Assembly (NCBI GenBank): GCA_030867875.1
Contig: JAOWCC010000439.1
Coordinates: forward strand, 38,181-102,180
DNA: 64,000 bases
Reading direction: 5' to 3'
Origin: Actinernus sp. WN-2022
Lineage: Eukaryota; Cnidaria; Anthozoa; Actiniaria; Actinernidae
How positions within the stretch are numbered: the first letter of the stretch is position 1; each line of letters starts with the position of its first letter. A program made the position numbers and the translations under genes. The notes under the pieces were generated by a model, which was given only the letters and a program-made list of their open reading frames with translations, was not told the origin of the DNA and did not search any database. Positions 22,701 through 32,300 of the stretch are shown piece after piece.

Positions 22701-23701
22701 GTCTGTTTTCTTAAGTTGGTCATACCTGAAAATGAGCAAACATGAACATTGTGGGTTGCCAACATAGTTTCCTGCCCAGGTTTGGGTTTAATGCTGATCC
22801 TATCACAATGGATGGTTTCTGGGCCAAACTCTCTTAAAACCTCATTGCACTCCTTCAGTGACCCAATCTTGTAACAGAACAGCCCAAGAGATGCAAGGAG
22901 TTGCTCTGTATTGCGTAACTCACAATGAAGGGCACAGATGTTTATTGTGGTCATTTCCTCATCAAATAGAAAGGATAAGTCATCTCTTATCCCTTTGAAC
23001 CTACAAGAAAAATCATAATAATAATTATTATAACATAATACTGTATGTTGCAGTAGAAATATTGTGCAGTAGTAACTAGATTTGTAACTTCTCAAAATTG
23101 CTAACTGAGTACTAATTTATGAGACAGCTGTCCAATGGGTATCATATTACTATACATGTACATGTATGAAAGTAAAATAAGTACATACCCTCCAATATTG
23201 GCTTTTGTCATTGAAAAATGCTCCAAGCATACCTCATTTGGCCCAAGGTCACATTCACTGCACAACTGTATAAATTATGTAATAATATTAAATAAATATA
23301 TAAATAAATTATTTTGATGCTCATGGCTAACTGGGTACTTACTCTATATAGTTAACATGATTCCCATGCAATGTTGTACATGTAGGTCATGTTGACCTCA
23401 GCCTAGGTTAATTTGACTCAGTCTGATTGGGATGCTATTTATCTTCGGAATATAATCTGGTACTGCTAGGTCTCGGTTGTTCAAAAGTGGATAGTAAAAC
23501 CAATGATTATCCACTGGATAGTTATCTATCCAGTGGATAGGAGTTATCCACTCTTCAATGAAAAACTGGGGTCATGCAGGAGTATTATAATTATCACAGA
23601 ATTAAAAAATGTAACCATTTACAACATTTTCACTGCCTCCAGGTTAGCTCAGTGGTTAAGATCCGGTCTGTTGTGCGGGAGGTTGCGGGTTCAAACCCTG
23701 G

Positions 23702-23733
<32 letters not shown>

Positions 23734-26700
23734 GGTAGAAGGTGCTGCCTTTGTGAAACAATCTCGTTCATGAGCTGTAAAATGGTTAGACCTTCACGTC
23801 TTCTCGGATTAGGATGTTAAATCGTAGGTATCCCATCGGCCTCAGGTTTATCAGTCTTTCAAGACTGTTATGAATTACCGACGTTAAATAAGGTCGCTTT
23901 AGATGGATTTAGATAAATGCCCATTTGTGAATAAATTTTTACACATTTACAAAAACAAATTTACACTGTCAGTATTCAAACAAACAAAAAGGGTTAAAGT
24001 TAATGTCAGTAAAAATATTTATCAGCCAGCAGATTGGCTGAGTTCTGACAGAAAATGTATGATAATCTTTAATTCTCTATAAAAAGTCAGAACACTCCAG
24101 GGGTTTAGTTATTGGTTATAATAGGTAGAGGCACGACTGTTTTTTGCTTTCAAACTGGATGACCATAAACTTACCCGAATAGCATGACAAAACATGCAGA
24201 ATTCCACTCCAAGCCCTCTCCCTCCAAGCTGAAAGTTTTTGTCATCCTTCTTTGCAAGTAGAAGACAGAATCCCTTGTAATCAAGGATGACTGAAAAAAA
24301 AAAGTGAGCTGTCTGGATTTTGTATAACTGAAAATCTTGGTGGAAGAACAACTTATAGTATGAACTAAGATATATTTTGGTGGAATTAAAATTTCAAATT
24401 TATTCATTCAACAATTACTTCATCCAGGGCCCGAAATGAACTTTTTCTTCAAGGAGCCATTTGGCTCCTCAACTTTAAAAAGTGATTGCCTGTTTCATAA
24501 AGATGGTCACCAAATTTTTCCCATTTACAATGTACTGTACTCAGCTAGAATTTGTGTTTTTATCTCCGACTTCAGTTGCCAATTTGGTGACTTGATGTTT
24601 TAATTTGGTTGTCAAACAAGAAAATGTGGTCACATTGGTGACCGTATCAGCCGCATATTTTGAGCCCTGTCACCAAAGGGAAGAGGTCAAAACAAATGCC
24701 ATCGATAGGGACCCAGTCTTCTTACCAGACACAGCTGTCACTGCTGGGTACCGGCCACACTCCTTCCCATTTTTGACCATCTATTTTCTTGGTAGGGGGA
24801 GGCTAGTGACAATTTTAATATGCCAAATGAAATTTCTGGATTTTGCTTTTTTAGTTTTGGAGATATTTACTAACAAAAACAAAGACATATTGAATATTTG
24901 TTTCAGAATGGATGGCTGGCAGCAGCCCCCTCCCTAAAAATGGGTCCCCCAGAGGGTATGTGTTTTGACCTTCTCCCTAAAAGAATTAACATTTACATGT
25001 AGATAAGTTCCCATAATTGAAAATTTCACATATTATTTTTTTACACACTATTCAAACAAAAATGGGCAAGGTAAATTTGTATCAGCCAGTAGATATGTGA
25101 TAGAAATGATTGGCTGCATGGGCTAAAAGAAAATGTACATGTATGAGAATCTTTGAATTATCAGAATATAGAAAGTCAGCCTTTTCCACTTGTTAAGCTG
25201 AAATATTGTTGTTTCTTTGCTTGTTTTTCTTTCTTGTTGCAACCATGTAAAATTTAGGGCAAAAAATAATTTTAAGGCAGTTTTCCCTAGTTTATACTAC
25301 ATGTACTTAGGTCGTTCTTCCACCAGTCTTCAATTATTAATCAACTTAGTTTGGATATATCTAAAGAAAAATGATGCAGACCTGTCAGGTCTGGAAAAGT
25401 TGTAAGGGAGATACAGCAGTACAAAAGGCCTATTGCATTCTTCTATGCACTGTAATTTGTGATCATGAGATGGGATAACAGATGGCTGACTGATGTCTCA
25501 ACAAAATGTAGATTCAGCATTAAATTGCATTTAACAGCAATTAAGCTTACCTTTAAAATTAACTTTGCACTTTGTACCATCCACAGAAATCCCATTTTTT
25601 TTTACATTGTCCTTTTGTTCATTGATGTCCTGTATCATGGCTTGTATATTCTTTCTGCAAGTTGAAATAATTACAGTACAATTACATAATTAAAAACAAC
25701 ACTACACTACAGTTTTGAGTATACAGTGGAATCTCTCTGTGAGACCACCTCTCGTAGGTGACCACCTCTCTTAAGTGACCACTTACCAAAAGCCTGTTTT
25801 GTCTCACAGCCGTCAAATCACTGCATTTAATACCTCTCGTAAGCGCCCACCTCTCATAAGCGACCACTTTTCCAGGTCCCGAGGGTGGTCGTTTATGGGA
25901 GGTTAGACTGTATTTGATACCCTGTGACATACATGTACATGTATGCACATACTGGTGATTCCCATAACAATAATAACTGTTGCCACTTTTCATACGTACC
26001 GGTTTTCCTTGCAGTTAGCTACAGCAATGGTATATACAGCCTTAGAGCTTTGGGAAGACAGGTATGGGTGATGGGCTGGAACAATTCCCAAGCTTACTTG
26101 ATCTTTACCTAAGATACAAAACAAAAATACGTCAAATGAATGAAGGAATCTTAATTTCATTAAGAAATGGTCACAACTTAAAACATTACAGGTTGCATCA
26201 GTTAATTATGTGTACCATATTTAATGATTCCCTGCTAGCAGAGTCCCCTTTTGCTTTGTATTCACTGAACTAATACAAAATGTAAAGAAGGCTATGCAAG
26301 CAGGGAAATTTAATGATGATGTACATATTATATTATTATGTTAACAATGCATGTACATGTACACTGCACATGAAGATCAACATTAAAATTAACTTACCAA
26401 ATAGTGGACGGCCATCCAATTTGATGTGGAATTCAAAAGAATTGTCTTTACAGCCATGGAGTCTTTGTTCCCTAATGCTCCAAATGAGCACTGATTCTAG
26501 AGATACTTGGTAGCCTGGGACATCACCTGGAATTTGCTTGACATCCATCAAGCCACGCACTACTTCAAAAACCATAGCACGGAGAGCCTTGATATGGTTC
26601 TTGATTGGTAATATTGGTGTACTAGATGCCCACTTAAAGTGAAATATTAGAGAATTAGCTAAAGTAATGATTGGTTGATAAATCTAGGTAAATTTGTTTT

Positions 26701-28245
26701 ATAAAATCAAGTATATTAATTTGCACTGCAGTCTAGGCAAAAACAAGAATTTGAATAGTCCTCAGTGTACAGGCCTATCACACATAGTTGCTTCATTCTA
26801 CTACTGTGAACAGAGAGATTCGGTCACTCCCAGACATATCTCCATAGAGAGATAACCAAATATGGACTAACCGTCTAACGCATTGACATGTTGGTGTCTC
26901 CACCTAACGTACTAAAGTGGGGGGGGGGGGGATTCTGCAATTGCTCTGATTTTTGTTGTGCTAGATATTTTTTCCCTTGATCACTAGTCCTACATGATAT
27001 CTTTTTCTATTTACTCAATACTTTTTCCTTTAGCAGATATAGCTTGCTTGTAATTGTTTTGCTCAATATTTATTTTCGGATGTGTACTCCCTCCCCATCA
27101 AAGTTCTAATGGACCACACCTAAGTGAAATCCCCCCCCCCCCCATGTCATCTAATAATTACTGCATAAAGAACTTACCCCATTTCTTCCCAAGTTAGTTC
27201 GGTTGATCAAAGCCTGCCAGCCCTCATCAGGGATTTTACCATCCAACTTGCACAGGAGGTACTGCCAATCTGGCACTCGCATTTCCTTGACCCTTTTATC
27301 CCAGGTCTCTTCGGATATCAGTTCTCCGAAAGCTCTTTTGACCCCTCTCTTCTCTACCACCCTATCTATAATTTTTGCAACAGTCTGTTTGGTGTCATCT
27401 CCTCTCTCACTCAAACAAGACTGTGCAATAACAGAATAAAGGGTCTCTTTTTGGCTTTCACATAGGTTGTGCAGCTGGCCGATGACTTCAACCGACTTCT
27501 TGCGAAGCTTTCTCCTCTTTACGGCTGGCGTTACTGTCGATTCTTTTATTTCACTAAAAGACTGTTCAGCATATGGGAGAGACCATGATGGCGAACTGCT
27601 CTTAGTCGAAAGGGGAGACGAGTTTGGTGCTGGAGAACTATCAGCTTCTGGCGGGCTTTCAGCTTCTGGCGGGCTTTCAGATTTTGGCGGGCTTTCAGTT
27701 TTTGGCGGGCTTCCAGCTTTCGGGCCAGTTCGCTCGTATAGCCCTATTCTGCCTTTGAGGGCTACAATCTCGCTTTTAAGAGCCTCCACCTCCCTTTCGT
27801 TTACAATCAGAGAGGAGTTGGAAGAGCGCAGCTTGCCTTGGAAGTCATCGACATCGCAGTCATCGTACTCTAACTCAGCTTCGACCTGAATCAACTCGAT
27901 CTTTCGTATGGCTTCGATCGCATTCAGAAAGCCAGGATCTGAGAAAGCCTTGACTGAGTTGAGATCCCGGCGATTTAAAATGCCACCCAAAATGGCGAAA
28001 GAAGTTCCAACGAAAACATCGTCAACTCGCGTTTTGTTGGCTTCGGCGAAGAACAAGTCTGCCGGGGCCGCACCGCCATCCCTCGTGGTCAACTCGCTTA
28101 ACTTGAGTTTCTTGAAATCTCCTGGGAAAGCTTCAAAAAAACGTCCAAGACAAAACTTTCTCGGTGTTATACAGCAGATATCTGTATTTAAAGCGTACCA
28201 GCTCTTCGACGAATCTAACCTCGAGGAAAACACCGGATGAAACAT
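15114..28245 (-). CDS. Transposase-like (DDE/RNase H) and Ulp1-like protease fusion, 14 exons, 1,482 aa
   Basis: Exons, 5' to 3' on the minus strand: 28245-27178, 26632-26398, 26108-26000, 25654-25551, 24290-24175, 23265-23189, 23000-22726, 22172-22024, 21609-21528, 20748-20513, 19407-19315, 18482-18266, 17855-17769, 16714-15114. All junctions are GT-AG and all phases agree over 4,449 nt. Regions: 1-356 low-similarity N-terminus with an SPP-repeat; about 357-660 transposase-like core (candidate D429 in KLDGR, D509 in VILDYKG, E597 or E602 in ALHCELRNTEQ); Cys/His cluster 537-560; a Lys-rich linker near 780; a conserved-looking helical segment around 849-920 (NQGFEASHKVHRQLY); a hexapeptide repeat about 1033-1135; Ulp1-like domain about 1220-1455 with H1354, D1370/D1371, Q1422/Q1423 and C1433. 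Ulp1 domains fused to or encoded with transposases are known in several DNA transposon groups (plant CACTA and Mutator-like; as I recall also Zisupton/KDZ). The family is not assigned. The start is the first ATG of exon 1; an upstream exon cannot be excluded. Confidence 0.8.
16153..16456. repeat. 18-bp coding minisatellite (about 16-17 units)
   Basis: Unit GAGGCCGCTGGTGGGGTC with variants GTGG and GATG in the first bases. Read on the minus strand it encodes D/H-P-T-S-G-L/I. Because 18 is divisible by three, all six frames stay open here and produce long spurious ORFs on both strands. Confidence 0.95.
16715..17768 (-). other. Intron 13 of the transposase-Ulp1 gene
   Basis: AT-rich, no coding signal seen. 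Only small features: a direct duplication of CTCCAATTTTCTTCT-like sequence near 16766-16801 and a short palindrome GCCGAG/CTCGGC at about 17393-17409. Confidence 0.5.
17856..18265 (-). other. Intron 12 of the transposase-Ulp1 gene
   Basis: About 410 bp, AT-rich; nothing further recognised. Confidence 0.5.
19156..19276. mobile_element. Foldback/MITE-like element, 121 bp, in intron 11
   Basis: Starts GGGCCGGGTTGTTCAAAGC and ends CTTTGAACAACCAAGCCC. The inner arms share GTGCTAATC/CTAGATTA. A related start, TCGGTTGTTCAAAAG, occurs at 23473, suggesting a family of such elements. No clear target duplication. Confidence 0.7.
20011..20427. mobile_element. MITE-like element, ~417 bp with ~65-bp arms, in intron 10
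   Basis: The left arm begins AATTCAACTTGATTGTGAGG and the right arm is its near-complement ending CAATCAAGTTGAATT. The arms extend through GGCTAAAGGGCTGACGG and ATTACAGTAAATGTAT. No coding sequence inside. Rest of the 1.1-kb intron is AT-rich. Confidence 0.78.
21039..21470. repeat. Tandem repeat, ~131-bp unit, ~3 copies, in intron 9
   Basis: Units start at about 21070, 21201 and 21333 (AATCTCAGGCGTGCCGCCCA). Each unit contains two GC-rich AGGCGTGCCGCCCAA boxes about 40 bp apart in otherwise AT-rich DNA, followed by a purine-rich AAATCAAGAGGAGGG box. Confidence 0.9.
21610..22023 (-). other. Intron 8 of the transposase-Ulp1 gene
   Basis: About 414 bp, AT-rich with TACATGTA-type alternating repeats near 21657-21687. 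A plus-strand ORF crosses here (21504-22004) but also overlaps exon 9 and looks fortuitous. Confidence 0.5.
22489..22552. repeat. Hairpin element in intron 7
   Basis: Arms TTTATCATGTGTTAAAAACAC and its near-complement GTGTTTATAACACATGACAAA flank a GGGCTGCGCCC centre. Foldback-like; no target duplication readable. Confidence 0.65.
22726..26632 (-). CDS. Exons 2-7: candidate DDE/RNase H catalytic core with zinc insertion
   Basis: Six exons encode residues 357-661. The order is a strand-like FHIKLDGRPLFG (D429), a helical stretch of about 60 residues, NGISVDGTKCKVNFKVILDY (D509), GFCLLL, then C537-x2-C540-H541, C546-x2-C549, C557 and H560, and finally INICALHCELRNTEQLL (E597 or E602). First acidic residue on a strand, second acidic residue on a strand about 80 residues later, a Cys/His insertion and a Glu on a helix after it is the general plan of many cut-and-paste transposases with an insertion before the last acidic residue. 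I read this by eye; a profile search has not been run, and the exact catalytic Glu is uncertain. Confidence 0.65.
23508..23539. repeat. 13-bp inverted repeat in intron 5
   Basis: TATCCACTGGATA (23508-23520), six-base loop, TATCCAGTGGATA (23527-23539). It is preceded at 23473 by TCGGTTGTTCAAAAG, as in the ends of the element at 19156, so it is likely a fragment of a related MITE. Confidence 0.7.
23640..23905 (+). mobile_element. tRNA-derived SINE in intron 5
   Basis: The 5' part has an A-box-like TTAGCTCAGTGGTTAAG (23643-23659) and a B-box-like GGTTCAAACCC (23688-23698), about 30 bp apart, as in RNA polymerase III promoters. The acceptor stem is not complementary, so it is not a working tRNA gene. 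A non-tRNA body follows. The 3' end is approximate. Confidence 0.72.
23955..25185. repeat. Pair of diverged direct repeats spanning exon 5
   Basis: About 24.0 kb and 25.1 kb share TTCAAACAAA, ATCAGCCAG(C/T)AGAT, GATTGGCTG and AAAATGTA...TGA(T/G)AATCTTT in the same order. They look like two copies of one dispersed element; boundaries are not defined. Confidence 0.5.
24291..25550 (-). other. Intron 4 of the transposase-Ulp1 gene
   Basis: 1.26 kb. A plus-strand ORF (24605-24937) lies here without recognisable domains. The segment near 24427-24475 (CCCGAAATGAAC, GGAGCCATTTGGCTCC palindrome) looks like repeat-derived sequence. Nothing else recognised. Confidence 0.45.
25724..25910. mobile_element. 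Tc1/mariner-type MITE, 187 bp, in intron 3
   Basis: Starts CAGTGGAATCTCTC and ends GAGGTTAGACTG, imperfect inverted ends, flanked by TA on both sides (25722-25723 and 25911-25912). The interior contains repeated GACCACCTCTC-like units. TA target and CAGT ends fit the Tc1/mariner group. Confidence 0.7.
26633..27177 (-). other. Intron 1 of the transposase-Ulp1 gene
   Basis: 545 bp. Contains a G13-14 run near 26919 and a C12-13 run near 27131, which could pair in single strands. No other feature seen. Confidence 0.5.
27178..28245 (-). CDS. Exon 1 of the transposase-Ulp1 gene (residues 1-356)
   Basis: Open from the ATG at 28245 to the donor GGG/GTAAG at 27178-27177. The N-terminal 170 residues are acidic to mixed with a short heptad-like stretch (REVEALKSEIVALKGRI). 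Residues around 170-205 are a proline/serine repeat (SPPKTE, SPPEAE) built from an 18-bp DNA repeat. Residues around 240-350 are Lys/Arg-rich (KRRKLRKKS, a candidate nuclear localisation signal) and then helical. A short conserved-looking end (WQYLLCKLDGKIPDEGWQAL) leads into exon 2. No family was recognised. Confidence 0.75.
27641..27720. repeat. 18-bp coding minisatellite in exon 1 (about 4.5 units)
   Basis: Unit GCTTTCAGCTTCTGGCGG. On the minus strand it encodes PPEAES-type hexapeptides (PPKTES, PPKSES, PPEAES, PPEADS). Same period as the repeat in the last exon but unrelated sequence. Confidence 0.9.
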
Positions 28246-28539
28246 AAAAACTCGCTCGCTCAGTCGCAGTCAAACTAAACTCATCTCGTGTTTGAGCGCG
28301 AATGAACAGCGTACGTAGCATAAGATATCTTAACCAATTTTGATTCTGCCGCTTAAAATCTACTTGCCCAAATAAAGTATAATCCAATTGTGAATACCAC
28401 ATGATACAGAAGGCACTGACAAACGATTCACAGTACATTACGCAAGCCGCCATTTTGATTATAATCCATTTACGACAATTTCAGGTTGTGTTGACATCAC
28501 GAAACCGCAAACATGCGCCGATTGGGCATTCCCGCTGTG
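28246..28539 (-). promoter_or_regulatory. Upstream region of the transposase-Ulp1 gene, next to the right TIR
   Basis: 294 bp between the start codon and the TIR, so promoter and any 5' untranslated region must lie here unless transcription starts in the satellite. No TATA box was identified with confidence. Slightly CpG-richer (CGCTCGCTCAGTCG near 28251) than the element's interior. Confidence 0.45.
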
Positions 28540-28569
28540 ACAAAAAATCAGGCCTCGGGGCTCGTCATG
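28540..28569 (-). repeat. Right terminal inverted repeat
   Basis: Reverse complement of the left end with about five differences over 30 bp. The strand reads ...GGCCTCGGGGCTCGTCATG and then joins satellite sequence. The final G at 28569 could instead be the satellite base that the uninterrupted copy has at 33750. Confidence 0.83.
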
Positions 28570-29355
28570 TATTGCCGTATAGTGCATCGAAATCCATTAA
28601 AAGCTCGAGAAATGGCGCCACATTGACATTTAGGTAACATAAGTAAGTTAATGTGTACCTGTTGTCTTTAAAAGCCAGAAAGTCACTTTTCAACTTTTTC
28701 CCCCCGATTTTTGATAGACCTAGCGGAAAATGCTCATTGTCACTAAGCAAATCGTCACGCCAAACTTCAGGGAAATCGGTTGTTCACGAAAAAGTTCGAA
28801 ATTCTACACCCCTCCACTCAAAACACCCTCCCCCCCCCCCCCCTTCCCCCCATAAAATACCTAGAGATCAGGAACTCGTCTTTTTGCCGTTTTCTTGAAA
28901 GGGCAAATGACAGCTAAAGATTTTTCTGGCCTTTCTAGCCTATAATTTACTTGTGTTGTGTTAGATCTATCCCATAATTTCTTTATTGGAGAGCTAGAGG
29001 TTTGGGTTTGGTTAGAAAAAAGGCCATTTTCTGGTATTTGTACTCAATATACAGGAAACTTCCATCGATTAATCTTAATCTACAGGAAGAGAACGTTGTA
29101 TTGCCGTATAGTGCATCGAAATCCATTAAAAGTTCGAGAAATGGCGCCACATTGACATTTAGGTAACATAAGTAAGTTAATGTGTACCTGTTGTCTTTAA
29201 AAGCCAGAAAGTCACTTTTCAACTTTTTTTCCCCGATTTTTGCCAGACCTAGCGGAAAATGCTCATTGTCACTAAGCAAATCGTCACGCCAAACTTCAGG
29301 CAAATCGGTTGTTCACGAAAAAGTTCGAAATTCTACACCCCTCCACACAAAACAC

Positions 29356-29387
<32 letters not shown>

Positions 29388-32300
29388 TCCCCCCATATAA
29401 TACCTAGAGATCAGGAACTCGCCTTTTTGCCGTTTTCTTGAAAGGGCAAATGACAGCTAAAGATTTTTCTGGCCTTTCTAGCCTATAATTTACTTGTGTT
29501 GTGTTAGATCTATCCCATAATTTCTTTATTGGAGAGCTAGAGGTTTGGGTTTGGTTAGAAAAAGGCCATTTTCTGGTATTTGTACTCAATATACAGGAAA
29601 CTTCCATCGATTAATCTTAATCTACAGGAAGAGAACGTTGTATTGCCGTATAGTGCATCGAAATTCATTAAAAGCTCGAGAAATGGCGCCACATTGACAT
29701 TTAGGTAACATAAGTAAGTTAATGTGTACCTGTTGTCTTTAAAAGCCAGAAAGTCACTTTTCAACATTTTTTTCCCCGATTTTTGTCAGACCTAGCGGAA
29801 AATGCTCATTGTCACTAAGTAAATCGTCACGCCAAACTTCAGGCAAATCGGTTGTTCACGAAAAAGTTCGAAATTCTACACCCCTCCACTCAAAACACCC
29901 TCCCCCCCCCCCCCCCCCTACCCCCATAAAATACCTAGAGATCAGGAACTCGCCTTTTTGCCGTTTTCTTGAAAGGGCAAATGACAGCTAAAGGATTTTT
30001 CTGGCCTTTCTAGCCTATAATTTACTTGTGTTGTGTTAGATCTATCCCATAATTTCTTTATTGGAGAGCTAGAGGTTTGGGTTTGGTTAGAAAAAGGCCA
30101 TTTTCTGGTATTTGTACTCAATATACAGCAAACTTCCATCGATTAATCTTAATCTACAGGAAGAGAACGTTGTATTGCCGTATAGTGCATCGAAATTCAT
30201 TAAAAGCTCGAGAAATGGCGCCACATTGACATTTAGGTAACATAAGTAAGTTAATGTGTACCTGTTGTCTTTAAAAGCCAGAAAGTCACTTTTCAACATT
30301 TTTTTCCCCGATTTTTGTCAGACCTAGCGGAAAATGCTCATTGTCACTAAGCAAATCGTCACGCCAAACTTCAGGCAAATCGGTTGTTCACGAAAAAGTT
30401 CGAAATTCTACACCCCTCCACTCAAAACACCCCCCCCCCCCCCCTACCCCCATAAAATACCTAGAGATCAGGAACTCGTCTTTTTGCCGTTTACTTGAAA
30501 GGGCAAATGACAGCTAAAGATTTTTCTGGCCTTTCTAGCCTATAATTTACTTGTGTTGTGTTAGATCTATCCCATAATTTCTTTATTGGAGAGCTAGAGG
30601 TTTGGGTTTGGTTAGAAAAAGGCCATTTTCTGGTATTTGTACTCAATATACAGGAAACTTCCATCGATTAATCTTAATCTACAGGAAGAGAACGTTGTAT
30701 TGCCGTATAGTGCATCGAAATCCATTAAAAGCTCGAGAAATGGCGCCACATTGACATTTAGGTAACATAAGTAAGTTAATGTGTACCTGTTGTCTTTAAA
30801 AGCCAGAAAGTCACTTTTCAACTTTTTTTCCCCGATTTTTGCCAGACCTAGCGGAAAATGCTCATTGTCACTAAGCAAATCGTCACGCCAAACTTCAGGC
30901 AAATCGGTTGTTCACGAAAAAGTTCGAAATTCTACACCCCTCCACACAAAACACCCTCCACCCCCCCCCCCCCCCCCCCTCCCTCCCCCCATATAATACC
31001 TAGAGATCAGGAACTCGCCTTTTTGCCGTTTTCTTGAAAGGGCAAATGACAGCTAAAGATTTTTCTGGCCTTTCTAGCCTATAATTTACTTGTGTTGTGT
31101 TAGATCTATCCCATAATTTCTTTATTGGAGAGCTAGAGGTTTGGGTTTGGTTAGAAAAAGGCCATTTTCTGGTATTTGTACTCAATATACAGGAAACTTC
31201 CATCGATTAATCTTAATCTACAGGAAGAGAACGTTGTATTGCCGTATAGTGCATCGAAATTCATTAAAAGCTCGAGAAATGGCGCCACATTGACATTTAG
31301 GTAACATAAGTAAGTTAATGTGTACCTGTTGTCTTTAAAAGCCAGAAAGTCACTTTTCAACATTTTTTTCCCCGATTTTTGTCAGACCTAGCGGAAAATG
31401 CTCATTGTCACTAAGTAAATCGTCACGCCAAACTTCAGGCAAATCGGTTGTTCACGAAAAAGTTCGAAATTCTACACCCCTCCACTCAAAACACCCTCCC
31501 CCCCCCCCCCCCCTACCCCCATAAAATACCTAGAGATCAGGAACTCGCCTTTTTGCCGTTTTCTTGAAAGGGCAAATGACAGCTAAAGATTTTTCTGGCC
31601 TTTCTAGCCTATAATTTACTTGTGTTGTGTTAGATCTATCCCATAATTTCTTTATTGGAGAGCTAGAGGTTTGGGTTTGGTTAGAAAAAGGCCATTTTCT
31701 GGTATTTGTACTCAATATACAGGAAACTTCCATCGATTAATCTTAATCTACAGGAAGAGAACGTTGTATTGCCGTATAGTGCATCGAAATTCATTAAAAG
31801 CTCGAGAAATGGCGCCACATTGACATTTAGGTAACATAAGTAAGTTAATGTGTACCTGTTGTCTTTAAAAGCCAGAAAGTCACTTTTCAACATTTTTTTC
31901 CCCGATTTTTGTCAGACCTAGCGGAAAATGCTCATTGTCACTAAGCAAATCGTCACGCCAAACTTCAGGCAAATCGGTTGTTCACGAAAAAGTTCGAAAT
32001 TCTACACCCCTCCACTCAAAACACCCTCCCCCCCCCCCTACCCCCATAAAATACCTAGAGATCAGGAACTCGTCTTTTTGCCGTTTACTTGAAAGGGCAA
32101 ATGACAGCTAAAGATTTTTCTGGCCTTTCTAGCCTATAATTTACTTGTGTTGTGTTAGATCTATCCCATAATTTCTTTATTGGAGAGCTAGAGGTTTGGG
32201 TTTGGTTAGAAAAAGGCCATTTTCTGGTATTTGTACTCAATATACAGCAAACTTCCATCGATTAATCTTAATCTACAGGAAGAGAACGTTGTATTGCCGT

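Larger units (their letters stand above)
8724..28569. mobile_element. Giant TIR-bounded DNA transposon candidate (19.8 kb) inserted in the satellite
   Basis: Non-satellite DNA begins abruptly after GAGAACGTT at 8723 and ends before TATTGCCG at 28570. The two ends form an imperfect 30-bp terminal inverted repeat. Inside are a spliced gene with transposase-like and Ulp1-like regions, an intact protein kinase and a C2H2 zinc-finger gene, plus nested MITE-like elements and a SINE. The uninterrupted paralogue at 33749-33751 reads GAACGTTGTATTG, so the block is inserted with no visible target-site duplication. At most one G is ambiguous: it is either the element's last base or a target base. The superfamily is not assigned. 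It is not a Polinton by content, because no polymerase B, integrase or packaging ATPase was seen. Confidence 0.85.

Noticed and set aside
23640..23710. Functional tRNA gene
   Set aside because: A- and B-box-like sequences exist, but the acceptor stem does not pair and SINE body sequence follows.
24605..24937. 110-aa plus-strand ORF
   Set aside because: It lies in an intron of the phase-consistent minus-strand gene, has no recognisable domain and contains repeat-like sequence.
8724..28569. Polinton/Maverick element
   Set aside because: Size fits, but the ends are 30 bp rather than hundreds of bp. There is no 6-bp duplication and no polymerase B, retroviral-type integrase, packaging ATPase or capsid gene. 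The protease is of the Ulp1 type fused to a transposase.
8724..28569. ProtoRAG/Transib or CACTA element
   Set aside because: Ends begin CATGACG, not CACTG or CACAGTG-like. No RAG2-like partner was seen and no 3- or 5-bp duplication is present.
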